Virus record (IMG/VR): IMGVR_UViG_3300005253_000031
Coordinates: 26,883 to 90,882 of that record
Source of the DNA: a virus
Direction: 5' to 3' (one strand)
DNA: 64,000 nucleotides
Shown piece by piece: positions 41,184 to 50,649 of the stretch (positions are counted from its first letter, which is position 1; each line of letters opens with the position of its first letter). A model generated the notes under the pieces. That model was not told where the DNA came from. It made no database searches and saw nothing but the letters and a program-made list of their open reading frames with translations. The position numbers and the translations under genes were made by a program.

Positions 41184-42620
41184 TTAAGAATCTTGCCACC
41201 AGAGCATTACGCTAGGTAGGTCAAATCTGAGTCTAACAACAATTAGATTTTCTCCTTCCGTTCCTATTACATGAGGTGCAGCTATAAGCACGGCTCCGAT
41301 ATTGGTGGTCGCGGATTGAGCCGTCGTACTGAAGATATCTCCCGACGCCCCGGTTATGTCTGTTTGTACGGGATTAGTCATAGGAGGTGCCTGAATGTAA
41401 AAACTTTCTGCCGCCGCTGCATCGGGCCGGAATTGTAGACGTATATCGAAACCTGTTTTGGACGAGAGTCCATCATTGAGGCCCTGGCGCATTAAGTGTT
41501 CCCAATACTCCCGGGTTTCCATTACCGCCTCACACTCCAGCGTTACTAGTATGGGACCTTCAATAAACTCGAAGGGAATCTGAGAGATTTTTGTGCCTCC
41601 GTCAACGGCTACTGTCGCAATATATCTGCTGTCTTCCAGCTGATTATCTATGACCAGCGAAAAATTGCGAATTCGAGCAAATGTATTAGTTAGTTCAAAC
41701 AGTGCAATAGTTCCCTCGCTGTACTCCAGAGGCGCTTCTGTTGGGAAGATGGCTGATGGCGTAACGGTGCTTGCACTGTATTTAGGCACGCTCGAGTTGG
41801 GTAGAGCTGAGTCGTGACGAAGATCTCGGAATAACACCTCATCGAGGGCTAGACTTACCTTTTCCCCTTGTACCGCTGAGAGCGTGGCTCGATTTACCTT
41901 GCCGCCTAGATAGTTGACTGTCAGATTAGAGCCAACGCTACCCGCGCCATGATTAAAGGCGTTTCTGTGCTGAACGGCCCATGTCATGCTTTTAAGTCTC
42001 TGCGTTGGTACCGTAAGTTTGTTCCCAGTTGAAGTCCCTACGCTTACGGTCTTACGAATTTCATAGTCGTCCCCGACGGTAGGCTGAGGTCCATTCCATC
42101 CTTTGGTACCCGAACGTGCGGGCGTAGGATACACAGTTACCTCGGCTATTCCACTTCCGACGGTCGAGTCAATGTATCCAATGGAGATTCCGCTAAATAC
42201 CGCGTGATTACTACTCTTAACATCTAGGTCTCCAGCGCTGAAGTCCTCTCCAGAGTCCGTCATGGTGGTTGTCGTTACCCCTGTGATAACTCCCGGGTTC
42301 GTGCCAGCCAACGTTACTATGGTATCGGAATGCTCGCCGAGACACATCGACAATATTTCCCTACTATCGTTGAACAACAGATAAATCTGAGAGATTGATC
42401 CTCTAAACGTCTGAGCGCCTTCGTGTATGTCCTTTCGAGCGCGACCTTCACGACCCACACCAAAGAAGGCATCCCAGGCGTACTCTACATCTGGAAGTTC
42501 GATGCCGCTTTTGATGATGCCCATAGAGGTATTGATGGTGCTTTCTGCCTGTCCCTCTACGGACTCTTCTTCAAAGGCAAACTTAACTTGGTCTGTACGA
42601 AATAACCCTGTTCCTGCCAT
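41184..42620 (-). CDS. Major tail (tube) protein
   Basis: 478 residues, beta-rich. WAVQHRNAF, NLTVNYLGGKV and GEKVSLALDEVLFRD resemble the inner tube fold, and the gene lies just before the chaperone pair (with a homing nuclease between). An insertion near residues 105-190 contains a copy of the GD/TDS module (MTDSGEDFSAGD, PTVGDDYEIRK) also present in other virion proteins here. Forms the tail tube stack. Moderate confidence because tube proteins diverge strongly. Confidence 0.7.
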   Translation of the reverse strand: MAGTGLFRTDQVKFAFEEESVEGQAESTINTSMGIIKSGIELPDVEYAWDAFFGVGREGRARKDIHEGAQTFRGSISQIYLLFNDSREILSMCLGEHSDTIVTLAGTNPGVITGVTTTTMTDSGEDFSAGDLDVKSSNHAVFSGISIGYIDSTVGSGIAEVTVYPTPARSGTKGWNGPQPTVGDDYEIRKTVSVGTSTGNKLTVPTQRLKSMTWAVQHRNAFNHGAGSVGSNLTVNYLGGKVNRATLSAVQGEKVSLALDEVLFRDLRHDSALPNSSVPKYSASTVTPSAIFPTEAPLEYSEGTIALFELTNTFARIRNFSLVIDNQLEDSRYIATVAVDGGTKISQIPFEFIEGPILVTLECEAVMETREYWEHLMRQGLNDGLSSKTGFDIRLQFRPDAAAAESFYIQAPPMTNPVQTDITGASGDIFSTTAQSATTNIGAVLIAAPHVIGTEGENLIVVRLRFDLPSVMLWWQDS

Positions 42621-42635
42621 TGTCTTAAACCCCCG

Positions 42636-43679
42636 CTATGTTCCTGAGCCGCCTGCTTCGGCTATCTCGAAATTGTTGAATCTCACTGTCGTATCATTAT
42701 TAGAGTACAGGCCATGACCCGTACTGCTCACCAGGAAAGAGTCGGGCCTTGTGAACACCAGACATCCGTTTATAGCACATACGATTCCCGAATTATATAG
42801 ATCCACCGATAACTGTACCGTATTGCCGTCCGTCCATTCTAACTCTGCTGTGGAAGTCATACGCTGTTCGGCCACTTGGGTATCTGTGCCTCCACTTCTC
42901 TGAATAAGTCGAACGTAATGTACACTGGCGCTTTCCACTAATACCAGTCTCCAGAATGTATCGTTGGCAGATCGTCGAAACATTAAACCCGCATCCATGC
43001 TGGCCGCTGTCACTAAGTCTACCACCAGACGATTGTTGGCCTTGGTAGTTACTCCGGTATATCGAGCTATAGCGTTGGCTGTAGCCGATTGCAAATTGGC
43101 CAGATTGCTAGATATACCCCAGGTTCCGACATCGGCGGTCCAGTTAGCCCCCAGCGTCGCCGCATTGGACCTATCAAAGTCATCAAATGCAACTCTTTCG
43201 GAGGGCAGCGCAATCCCATCATTTTCTAACATGAATCGTAAGGTTCCCTTAAACCTAAGAGAACCACTCTCCTCGTACTCCTCACGGAAACTCGCATATC
43301 TCATCAACTGCCAGTTCGAAAGCGAGTGCTTGTTTGCGAACAGAATTCTCCGAAGCTCTCCCTTGACGTCGTGTAGATACTGCCTGTTTATGCCCCCTGC
43401 TACTGCTATAGGCCGTCGTGTCCAAATAGTGAGAACTATAGGGATCCGCTGTTTCACGTATTCGTACGCGTAGCCAGCTTGGTCCTCAGCGAAGTCTTCC
43501 ATGTGTATGTTAACGTAAGCCTGTCCGTCGGTAAGATCGATTGCTGGTTCCAGTCGTGCTACGTCAGATGTTGCGAATATAGGGACTGGAATCTCACTGT
43601 TAGTCTTAGCATCCCAGCTATTCTCGAACAACGTTTGCAGATCATCTATGTCTATAGGCTCTGCTACATATGCCGCCAT
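42636..43679 (-). CDS. Tail terminator/minor tail protein fused to a LamG-like domain
   Basis: 347 residues. Residues 1-155 (YVNIHMEDFAEDQAGYAYEYVKQR, LTIWTRRP) resemble a tail-terminator or minor tail protein, matching its place before the tube gene. Residues 160-345 form a concanavalin/LamG-like jelly roll: FDDFDRSNAATLGANWT, GLMFRRSAND, RLVLVE and GLYSNNDTTVRFNNFEI. The added domain may bind glycans on the outside of the virion. Confidence 0.6.
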   Translation of the reverse strand: MAAYVAEPIDIDDLQTLFENSWDAKTNSEIPVPIFATSDVARLEPAIDLTDGQAYVNIHMEDFAEDQAGYAYEYVKQRIPIVLTIWTRRPIAVAGGINRQYLHDVKGELRRILFANKHSLSNWQLMRYASFREEYEESGSLRFKGTLRFMLENDGIALPSERVAFDDFDRSNAATLGANWTADVGTWGISSNLANLQSATANAIARYTGVTTKANNRLVVDLVTAASMDAGLMFRRSANDTFWRLVLVESASVHYVRLIQRSGGTDTQVAEQRMTSTAELEWTDGNTVQLSVDLYNSGIVCAINGCLVFTRPDSFLVSSTGHGLYSNNDTTVRFNNFEIAEAGGSGT

Positions 43680-44795
43680 TTATGCCACTCTCAATTTCCT
43701 GTACGTGTCCTTGAATTCGGTTACGTCTCGGGACCAGTTGTCTACCTTAGTTTGCAAGTCCACCGTATCCAGTCCCAGGGGAATTAACGGTGCGAAATCC
43801 AAATCTGTCACAATATCAATACAAGCCTGTTTTGCCACAATACGTCTCACATGCTGCCCTAATGGATGCTTTCGTTGATCATAGCCCCACGAATAGTTCA
43901 CTCGTACCGCCCGCTTGAAACTGCCTTGCTCTCTGCGTAGCGTATAGCTCCGTCTAAAGTTGGGAGGCATGGCGTCTAGAAACACTGTAGCCACATAGAG
44001 CATACCCATCTCATTGTCGATCAGGAAGTCTTTATCTCGTCCGTCAGTTTTCACGTCGAAGGAGCCTCCATTCCATACGGCCAGTTCATACATATCTATT
44101 ATAGGTTCATATCTGGTTTTCATGCCGTACATCTTAAACTGTATAGCTTCGTTTTCAATAAACTCGACTCTCCATGACTTACCCATCAGATACACTAGAT
44201 TGTCCTCAGCGCCGCGTAGGTAATCTTCTACGGTAAACAATGAGGGTGTTGTACTGGAGCTAAATGCCGTGGTCAACTGTAGCTGGTTTTGTACGTCCGC
44301 GGCTGAAGCATAGCTGGCATAGGGCCGACACAGAACGCTCTCAACCGTAGCAGCAGTAGCTACACTTGCCGCGCCTACACGGACCCAGTATCTTGCTGTA
44401 CTGTCGGGTACAGATGAAGCCGTATGTGGGGAGGATGTAGTTAACGCAAAAGATGCCCAAGCTGTATCTATGGTCGACCCATTTACATCCCACAACATAT
44501 AGCCCGACGTATTGTCAAATAGTCTATACGTACGGGTTGGAACAAACTGTATCCAACTATCGGCAGTAGCCCCATAGTCCCATGTAAGAGCTCCGTATGA
44601 TCCCGACGAGTTCAATACGAACATCAACGCGTCGATGCGACGAGAAAACCCAAAATAACGCTTATCAGCAGTTTCCCCCAATAACTCGAAGGTCGTGCCA
44701 CCGTCACTTTGTGCTTCTATTGTATTATCTGTAAAATCCGAGGCGCTATCGTCATAAAGCCAAACCGCTGTTAAAGGTACTCCGATGGGCATCAT
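43680..44795 (-). CDS. Putative head-tail connector or neck protein
   Basis: 371 residues. Beta-rich N-terminal two thirds (LTWDYGATADSWIQF, ARYWVRVG) and a helical C-terminus (VRRIVAKQACIDIVTDL, FKDTYRKLRVA) like those of connector proteins. Position between fibre/lysis-like genes and the tail terminator suggests a neck role. No definite family. Start ATG overlaps the HNH gene stop (ATGA). Confidence 0.5.
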   Translation of the reverse strand: MMPIGVPLTAVWLYDDSASDFTDNTIEAQSDGGTTFELLGETADKRYFGFSRRIDALMFVLNSSGSYGALTWDYGATADSWIQFVPTRTYRLFDNTSGYMLWDVNGSTIDTAWASFALTTSSPHTASSVPDSTARYWVRVGAASVATAATVESVLCRPYASYASAADVQNQLQLTTAFSSSTTPSLFTVEDYLRGAEDNLVYLMGKSWRVEFIENEAIQFKMYGMKTRYEPIIDMYELAVWNGGSFDVKTDGRDKDFLIDNEMGMLYVATVFLDAMPPNFRRSYTLRREQGSFKRAVRVNYSWGYDQRKHPLGQHVRRIVAKQACIDIVTDLDFAPLIPLGLDTVDLQTKVDNWSRDVTEFKDTYRKLRVA

Positions 44796-45382
44796 ATCAC
44801 CATAGGTAGGGGTAATTGAAATTCACGAGATCGTCGTGTTGCCTTTATCCCATAATTATCTGTTTGTCTATGACACTTTCGACATACTGTTCGTCCGTTG
44901 TTAGTCGTATAGATTAAACTTGGATTTTGCCATTTAGATATTATATGGTCGGCTTGTAACTGGCCCCCGTATTGACCACATATTTGACATGTGAAGTTAT
45001 CTCGTTTAAATACAATGTTACGCCAGATCTTAATAGCCCAGTTTTCAAGGGGCGAGGCACCTTTATAATTTCCATTTTCGGCCCCTCTTGGTACATACTT
45101 TTTCTTCCCCTCACTCAATGCTATATCTCTCAGCCGTTCTTGTTCGTGCTTTCGTTCAATCACTATAGAACTGTGCAAACCTTTATTCCACGCCGTACTC
45201 CCCCTTTTCCTTCCTCCTCGGCCATCATGTTTACTGCATATACAGCCTTCAGAGCATTTATGTCCCCCGGTATGACCCGCAGCATTACGATTTCCTATTT
45301 TGGCCGTAGCTAGATTTTGACGATGTTCAATGGACAGAGTTTTTCCTTTATTCCAAGGTATTTGTCCTTGAATAAAAACCAT
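44792..45382 (-). CDS. Free-standing HNH homing endonuclease with NUMOD3 repeats
   Basis: 196 residues. N-terminal NUMOD3-type repeats (PWNKGKTLSIEHRQNLATAKIG, TAWNKGL), a Cys/His cluster (CSEGCICSKH), and a C-terminal HNH: RDNFTCQICG, LQADHI (His-His region), NNGRTVCRKCHR. It makes a site-specific cut to spread its own gene. It lies between a neck-type gene and an XhlA-like gene. Confidence 0.9.
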   Translation of the reverse strand: MVFIQGQIPWNKGKTLSIEHRQNLATAKIGNRNAAGHTGGHKCSEGCICSKHDGRGGRKRGSTAWNKGLHSSIVIERKHEQERLRDIALSEGKKKYVPRGAENGNYKGASPLENWAIKIWRNIVFKRDNFTCQICGQYGGQLQADHIISKWQNPSLIYTTNNGRTVCRKCHRQTDNYGIKATRRSREFQLPLPMVI

Positions 45383-45610
45383 CTAGCTATCCCCCACGAA
45401 TATCTTGACTACGAACGCTGCAAGCCCGAGAAAAACGGTAAAGATCCCCGCGGCCATCCTCCGCAGCATGGACACGTCGCGCCTTTGTTCCGCCGCTCCG
45501 ATCTCCAGGGCGGTGACGCGCCCGGGCAGCCCCTTGGTCCGCTCGTCTATGCGGGCCACCGTGCTGTGCACCTCTACCAGCAGGTCGTGGTCGGTCTTGT
45601 GTTCATTCAT
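45383..45610 (-). CDS. XhlA-like coiled-coil membrane protein, possible lysis accessory
   Basis: 75 residues: an amphipathic coiled coil (LLVEVHSTVARIDERTKG, TALEIGAAEQRRDVSMLRRM) and one C-terminal membrane helix (GIFTVFLGLAAFVVKIF). This is the layout of XhlA/hemolysin-type proteins that act with holins in several phages. No endolysin or second holin is next to it, so the role is tentative. Confidence 0.5.
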   Translation of the reverse strand: MNEHKTDHDLLVEVHSTVARIDERTKGLPGRVTALEIGAAEQRRDVSMLRRMAAGIFTVFLGLAAFVVKIFVGDS

Positions 45611-45624
45611 GTTTCACCAACTTG

Positions 45625-45846
45625 TTAATTCCAGCCCTCGTTTTCCAGATCCTGGTTAATCTGAGCATCTGCTATGGCGTTCGCCTTTGACGACTCGTAT
45701 TGCTTGACCCGCGCCACTATCTGACGCCTCACCCAAACCTGTATCTGGGCAGCCGTGGCGTCGGAACCGTCCTTGTTCAAAAACGCGAATGCTGGCGCTA
45801 TCCGCTGCGACTGAGTCGGAGTTAGCGTCACTGTAAGATTCGGCAT
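45625..45846 (-). CDS. Small hypothetical virion-region protein
   Basis: 73 residues. A beta start (LTVTLTPTQSQRIAPAF) and helical remainder (AAQIQVWVRRQIVARVKQYES). Short proteins of this kind with an N-terminal LTPTQ segment occur among phage virion genes, but I cannot name it. Confidence 0.55.
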   Translation of the reverse strand: MPNLTVTLTPTQSQRIAPAFAFLNKDGSDATAAQIQVWVRRQIVARVKQYESSKANAIADAQINQDLENEGWN

Positions 45847-45847
45847 T

Positions 45848-46777
45848 TTAGTCTCCCTCCGTAAGCATTTTCATTCGGCTTTCAAGGAGCCGTACCCTTT
45901 CCTCAGATGCCAGCGCTCGTTTCTCCGACTCTCGAAATCTACCGTATAGCTGATTGAGCGCCCCATTATGCAACTGTTGAAGCCCGGTAACGTTTATCAG
46001 TCCCCCTTCCGCAAGAGGCGCTCCCAATATACCCGCGTCCACGAGGTCTTCCTCGTTGTACTTTAGGTAGTCGTCGAACTCCGACCTTATAAGTCCCTTG
46101 ACACCCGCATTGGACCGCGCGATGTCCACCGCCCTCACCATCTGCAAGTCGTCCGCCTCGTCGTATACCGTCACCGCGGCCGTGGTCGTACCCGCGTTCG
46201 CGTACAGGTTGCCGGCCCCGTCTACTATGAACTCGGCGACGCCCAGGTTAGCCACAACAAAAGCATTACCGCCGGCGGCGACCGCCGCAATACCCGTGCT
46301 GCCATCCGTAATCGCGCTCTGGATATGGACCACCCCTATACCCGCGGTTGTTTGATTTGTGTCTGCTGCTTCCCCCAGTCTGCCAATAAAATTTAGCGCA
46401 AACCCGGCGACCCCGTCCGCGTCCTTGAACCCGGCAATCGTCAAGCCTCCTGAAGTACCCTCCGCCTTCAGGATGTACCCGAAGGTGTCGTCCTCTGCTA
46501 CGGCGGTCATCGGGTGGCTCACGTCGCTGCTTTTGAAAGTCAGTATATGGTCGTCGTTTGCGCTCTGGTTTATGGTAATCCCAATGGACATCATCGTGTT
46601 TGTGTCTTCGTTCAGGAACAATATCCCGTCGCTTATCTTTGTGTTTCCGCTCCCCACGGCCTGCGGATTTATCACTAGATTCGTGCCGTCGTAGGTGAAA
46701 GTCGCGTCCCCCGCGTCGCCGAAAAACGAGCTTTGGTCGTCCCCCAGCCTGAATGTCTCTACTGCTAGCCTGCCCAT
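45848..46777 (-). CDS. Putative tail fibre or virion decoration protein
   Basis: 309 residues. Residues 1-200 are Gly/Ala/Thr-rich repeats of short beta strands (TFTYDGTNLVINPQ, GILFLNEDTNT, VVHIQSAITDGSTG), then a region DIARSNAGVKGLIRSEFDDYLKYNEEDL and a C-terminal coiled coil (ESEKRALASEERVRLLESRM) suitable for trimerisation. Likely a fibre or appendage. The DNA is GC-rich compared with the neighbouring genes. It shares a one-base junction with the next large virion gene. Confidence 0.6.
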   Translation of the reverse strand: MGRLAVETFRLGDDQSSFFGDAGDATFTYDGTNLVINPQAVGSGNTKISDGILFLNEDTNTMMSIGITINQSANDDHILTFKSSDVSHPMTAVAEDDTFGYILKAEGTSGGLTIAGFKDADGVAGFALNFIGRLGEAADTNQTTAGIGVVHIQSAITDGSTGIAAVAAGGNAFVVANLGVAEFIVDGAGNLYANAGTTTAAVTVYDEADDLQMVRAVDIARSNAGVKGLIRSEFDDYLKYNEEDLVDAGILGAPLAEGGLINVTGLQQLHNGALNQLYGRFRESEKRALASEERVRLLESRMKMLTEGD

Positions 46778-48924
46778 TACTCTAACACCTCCGTGATAAC
46801 GTTAAAGGGGATCGCCCGCGCAGCGCCCTCGTCCGCACTCTCCTGATACGTAAGCTTCCAGCTCTGATTGGTCGTAAACTGGTAGTCGAACGCCTGCTCG
46901 GCGCCAGCCACCACGAACACGGTTTCGTCATAGATTACATAGGTAGATCCGTCCACCTTCATGTGCAGGCGAACGGTGCCGTTCAGCGTCATCGTCGTCA
47001 GATCGAAGTTTACGGTGATCCTGCGCCTCGTGACCGCCGTGTCCTCCACCACCGTCTGCTCACCGCCCGCGTCGAGGTAGGAGAACGGCCCGGCGGTCTC
47101 CGCCGAGTCCACCAGGTTATGGACCAGCGCCAGGTCCGCGGCTATGTTGTCGGTACCCAGTCCCCCGCCGGCGTCCACGTAAGCCGCCCCCAGGACGTCA
47201 TACAGGGACTTGCCGATGGCCAGCCTGGTACCGCTGCTGTTGCGGCCCGTCAGGTACTCCACCATCGGGTTGCCGTTGTTGAACTCGCTGGACTGGTTGC
47301 CGAAGATCTCGGTCTTCACGTCCCCGATGTCGCCCGCCAAGGTTATGGACAGACCCGTCGTCGTGGACTGAACGGCCAACTCCAGCAACAAGGAGAAAAC
47401 CCCCTGCCCCAGCACGTTGAGTGCGTTGAAGGAGAAAGCACAGCCGTAAAAATACCGGTTACCGGAAATCTCCACGCCGTCCACGCCCACGCCCGCGCCA
47501 CCGTCGGGCTGGCGTTTGTAGAGCAGCCCAATTAGCACGTCGGTGTTGGCGTCCGACGTCTCGAAGACGTGGAAGGTCTCGGTGACGTCCGCGTCGCTCA
47601 TGTCCAAAGTATTGAACGTGGTCCCGGCGTCTGCCACCGTATTAGCTCCTACGGCCAAACCGGTGAACCCGTGGGCCCCGATCCCCAGTACCGTCGCCTT
47701 TACCTCGGGTATGCCGTTCGCCACGGTCTTGGCCGCGGCGTCACCACCGTCGGTGCCCATCTGCAAGAACGTAGCCGCCGTAGCGTCTACGCACAATACG
47801 TCGCCCTGGAACAACAATACATGCGCGAGGTTGGACGTGGTCCAAACCGTGCCGTTGTCCGTTCCGCACACGACCACGTTGTACTCCGGGAAATTGGGAA
47901 AATCCGGCGCGTCCGCCTGGGTGATCGTATGCACCGAGCCCAATTTCTGCATGGCCGCTAGCAGCGCGGCGTTGTGCGCGTTTATAGACCCAACCGCCTC
48001 GGGTATGATGAACAGGAAATGAACGGTCTGGTGCGTCCCGTCGAGGTCCCCCAGCACGGATGCCCCGTCGTCAAAGCCGAAGGTATGCGCGGCCGATCCG
48101 TCGGCGCCCAGCGCGTCCACCAGGGACTTGCCCGCGCCCAGGGAGGCGCCCGCGGCCGCGTTCAAGGTGCCGTCGACCACCCTCTGGGCCACGGCGTTTA
48201 TGTCGTTTACAAGGGCCTTCATATAGGCCATAAGCGACGACACCGTATCCACCGTCACGACCTCGCCATCCGCCTTGTTGCCCACCACGTCGCTCATCAC
48301 AACATTGTCGTTGACGTCCGCCACGGGGACGTCGTGGAAGGCGTCGATCGTATCGATCTTGGACTCTATGCCCACTTCCTGGGACACCCGAAAGCTCTTG
48401 CGTATCACGGGCAGTTCGGACGTGCTTGCGCCCACGGTGGCTGTGATGCCAGTGAACTCTATGTACCCCAGATCGCCGTCCACCCAGTTGCCGCCGGCCG
48501 AGAAATCCACCACGGCCGATATGACGCCCGTGGCCTCGGTCGAGGCGGTGGACGATATGATTTCGGTGTCCGAACCGGCCCGTACCCTGTGCACGGTAAA
48601 CGTGCCCGGCACGGTCTCCCCGTCCGTGAGTATATTCCCGCCGAAGTTCACCAGGTACACGGCGTAGCGCACGGCGGAGTCGTCCGGCTGCACGAGCACG
48701 TTGCCCACCGGTCCCAAGGGGAACACCACCTCGTTGACGGCGCCGCCGACCAACGAATTCAATATGCCCTTCACGTACGCCATGAGCGACGTCGAGGTAT
48801 CCACGGCTGCAACCGCAGCATCAGATTTATTGCCGACTACCTCTTTAGATAGAACGTTGTTACTTGAATCCGCTGCGGGAACCTTCTCATCGCCGGGGTG
48901 TATGCCACCGCTTCCAATTGCCAT
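46777..48924 (-). CDS. Large virion surface protein with internal repeats
   Basis: 715 residues, Ala/Gly/Val-rich beta protein. Two related segments, VVGNKSDAAVAAVDTSTSLMAYVKG (near 30) and VVGNKADGEVVTVDTVSSLMAYMKA (near 215), and two GKSL(Y/V)D(V/A)LGA segments show internal duplication; the VVGNK-D...SL repeat is typical of poorly characterised phage virion proteins. Probably a decoration, fibre or head-surface protein. The DNA is GC-rich, unlike the flanking genes. Confidence 0.6.
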   Translation of the reverse strand: MAIGSGGIHPGDEKVPAADSSNNVLSKEVVGNKSDAAVAAVDTSTSLMAYVKGILNSLVGGAVNEVVFPLGPVGNVLVQPDDSAVRYAVYLVNFGGNILTDGETVPGTFTVHRVRAGSDTEIISSTASTEATGVISAVVDFSAGGNWVDGDLGYIEFTGITATVGASTSELPVIRKSFRVSQEVGIESKIDTIDAFHDVPVADVNDNVVMSDVVGNKADGEVVTVDTVSSLMAYMKALVNDINAVAQRVVDGTLNAAAGASLGAGKSLVDALGADGSAAHTFGFDDGASVLGDLDGTHQTVHFLFIIPEAVGSINAHNAALLAAMQKLGSVHTITQADAPDFPNFPEYNVVVCGTDNGTVWTTSNLAHVLLFQGDVLCVDATAATFLQMGTDGGDAAAKTVANGIPEVKATVLGIGAHGFTGLAVGANTVADAGTTFNTLDMSDADVTETFHVFETSDANTDVLIGLLYKRQPDGGAGVGVDGVEISGNRYFYGCAFSFNALNVLGQGVFSLLLELAVQSTTTGLSITLAGDIGDVKTEIFGNQSSEFNNGNPMVEYLTGRNSSGTRLAIGKSLYDVLGAAYVDAGGGLGTDNIAADLALVHNLVDSAETAGPFSYLDAGGEQTVVEDTAVTRRRITVNFDLTTMTLNGTVRLHMKVDGSTYVIYDETVFVVAGAEQAFDYQFTTNQSWKLTYQESADEGAARAIPFNVITEVLE

Positions 48925-48936
48925 TGTTTTTACCTC

Positions 48937-49566
48937 TTAGAGTCCGAAAACCCACCAACGAAGTTTTGGAGTCTCTGGGTTAGTAACGTTTATAAAACTT
49001 ATTCGAGCTACGGCACGTATGTTGTCTTCGACCATAGATTCCCCTGCGTCTAGCCGTACCGTATGACTTCCCGACGAGGCATCTCCATCGATTCGAATAT
49101 ATACGTCCAAATCTGTAATTATTCTAATCTTACGGATTTCCTCAGCCCGAGAGCTTTGATGGCCTACACCTTTATCCACCGTATAGGCTTCACCCGTCTG
49201 CCAGTCATCGCTAGTTCCCCCAGACAAGACGCCCGTTATCGTAGTGGAGGTAACAGCGGTAATCGTTGCACTAGAGCCATCCGGAGTATTGTTAACCGTA
49301 TCTCCGACCTCTACCCCCTTATCCAGGAAGTCCCCTGCCGAGTCCGTCAAAACCGCTGCACCGGCTCCACCGGTATGCGTCCCCGTTGCAAATGCCGACA
49401 AGTTCTCGAACCGCCGTAGGGCACTTACCTTTACTAGCGTTTCATCTACATCAGTAGTAGCTAGGGTGGTTTCATCCCCAATGAAAAAGGGTAGCGTGGT
49501 AACGGAGTCCTTTACGTGTCTCGGATAATCTATCTGATCGGGATTTCTAATTCCTGGTAATGACAT
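48937..49566 (-). CDS. Virion protein carrying one GDxxxNxxDG module
   Basis: 209 residues. The middle (about 58-130) reads GTHTGGAGAAVLTDSAG, GVEVGDTVNNTPDGS and LSGGTSDDWQTGE, a single copy of the module repeated in the 1172-residue tail protein. The rest is beta-rich (IRKIRIITDLDVYIRIDGDA). Likely a structural protein of the head or neck. Confidence 0.6.
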   Translation of the reverse strand: MSLPGIRNPDQIDYPRHVKDSVTTLPFFIGDETTLATTDVDETLVKVSALRRFENLSAFATGTHTGGAGAAVLTDSAGDFLDKGVEVGDTVNNTPDGSSATITAVTSTTITGVLSGGTSDDWQTGEAYTVDKGVGHQSSRAEEIRKIRIITDLDVYIRIDGDASSGSHTVRLDAGESMVEDNIRAVARISFINVTNPETPKLRWWVFGL

Positions 49567-49599
49567 CTACTTCACCTCAACGAGGGAATCGTCCTCATC

Positions 49600-50163
49600 T
49601 CATTTGTCTAGCTTGTTTAGTATAGCCGATACTCCTTTGAGAATACTCGGTCCCTTGGACATGCGATTTATCGGACCATTCATTATTGACGCCACCACTC
49701 CGTGCAGCTTCTCCCAACGCCCCGGATGATGGGGATCTCTCGCCATTTCACTCCAGGCAACTTTAAGTGCTTGTTTGCCCGCAGGATCCTCTACGGTTGG
49801 ATATAACTGATATACCGCGTCTTTAACAGCGGATATATCTCCCCCTTCTTTCAGGTCTCCTATGGCGCTTAGGGTGTTGCGCTCGTGCTCAAATCGCTGT
49901 GGTTTAACTGTGGGCGCTTGTCCTGCTGAACCGCTGGGTTTCGTCCATCGATGACTTTGTGTATCCCACTGCAATCCGGGCCTAGGCGGAGGGCCTGGAG
50001 GTCCCTGCTTTACCAGTAGTTTACTCACGCCGTTTAATATTGCTTGTCCATTCATTTTCTTCTCCACCTTGGCCTTAATCGAACCACAGTAACTCTCCGG
50101 ACTATCTTTATCCTGATTCTTACTTACGCAATCTGCGAAATTGCGATATGATCCCACGGGCAT
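49600..50163 (-). CDS. Head-associated protein with GPPGPPPRPGL motif
   Basis: 187 residues. The N-terminus (NFADCVSKNQDKDSPESYCGSI) holds two cysteines in a segment often seen in phage head proteins; residues 52-75 contain GPPGPPPRPGLQWDTQSHRW, almost the same as a stretch in the MuF fusion protein of this window. The remainder is helical (ISAVKDAVYQLYPTVEDPAG). Likely a capsid-internal or head-completion protein. Confidence 0.6.
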   Translation of the reverse strand: MPVGSYRNFADCVSKNQDKDSPESYCGSIKAKVEKKMNGQAILNGVSKLLVKQGPPGPPPRPGLQWDTQSHRWTKPSGSAGQAPTVKPQRFEHERNTLSAIGDLKEGGDISAVKDAVYQLYPTVEDPAGKQALKVAWSEMARDPHHPGRWEKLHGVVASIMNGPINRMSKGPSILKGVSAILNKLDK

Positions 50164-50183
50164 TTTCGCTTACCTCATATAAC

Positions 50184-50216
50184 AAAACCCCACTACCAGA
50201 TTAGCGGCAATGGGGT
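50184..50216 (-). terminator. Rho-independent terminator
   Basis: Minus strand ACCCCATTGCC pairs with GGTAGTGGGGT (11 pairs, two G-U) around GCTAATCT, followed by TTTTGTT. It lies after the gene at 50276-50635 and would end or attenuate transcription of the capsid segment. Confidence 0.8.
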
Positions 50217-50275
50217 CTAAAAAGATCTCCCTGTTACACGTCTAACCTGGGGTTCCAACGTATCCGATGTGTTAT

Positions 50276-50635
50276 CTATCTAATGGGGATTGATTCGTCG
50301 CCCTCGTAATCCTCTTGGACGTCCTCAATAAACCTCTCGTATAGTGCCAAATGGATAAGCTCCAAACTTTCGGAGACATCTAGAACTTCAAACGCCTTGA
50401 GGATAATATCCCGCACGACTGGTCCCAATTCAATTTTCTTAGGTCCTGCCTCTGCTTCGGCCTTGTCATCCCAACGATAAGAGTTTTCCTCTACTCCTAA
50501 ACTCAGGTTTTCATGTTCCGCCTCGTTAAATCCCAATTCCTCACGAGCCTGTCTAATCAATCTAAGAGTTATCAAATTTCCCTGACTAGGCATGATGCTC
50601 AACAGCATCAATCGTTCTTTTACGCTAAACTTCAT
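50276..50635 (-). CDS. Hypothetical protein, paralogue of the next upstream gene
   Basis: 119 residues, helical and acidic. Segments RLMLLSIMPSQGNLITLRLIR, LGFNEAEHENLSL, YRWDDKAEAEAG and LYERFIEDVQED match the product of 50650-51045 in the same order, so the two genes arose by tandem duplication. Function unknown; shape suggests a small head or neck component. Confidence 0.65.
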   Translation of the reverse strand: MKFSVKERLMLLSIMPSQGNLITLRLIRQAREELGFNEAEHENLSLGVEENSYRWDDKAEAEAGPKKIELGPVVRDIILKAFEVLDVSESLELIHLALYERFIEDVQEDYEGDESIPIR

Positions 50636-50649
50636 GAAACACTTCCTTC

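Noticed and set aside
47974-48852. 292-codon plus-strand open frame
   Set aside because: Shadow of the GC-rich repeat virion gene at 46777-48924; composition (His, Arg, Gly, Val) is that of an antisense frame.
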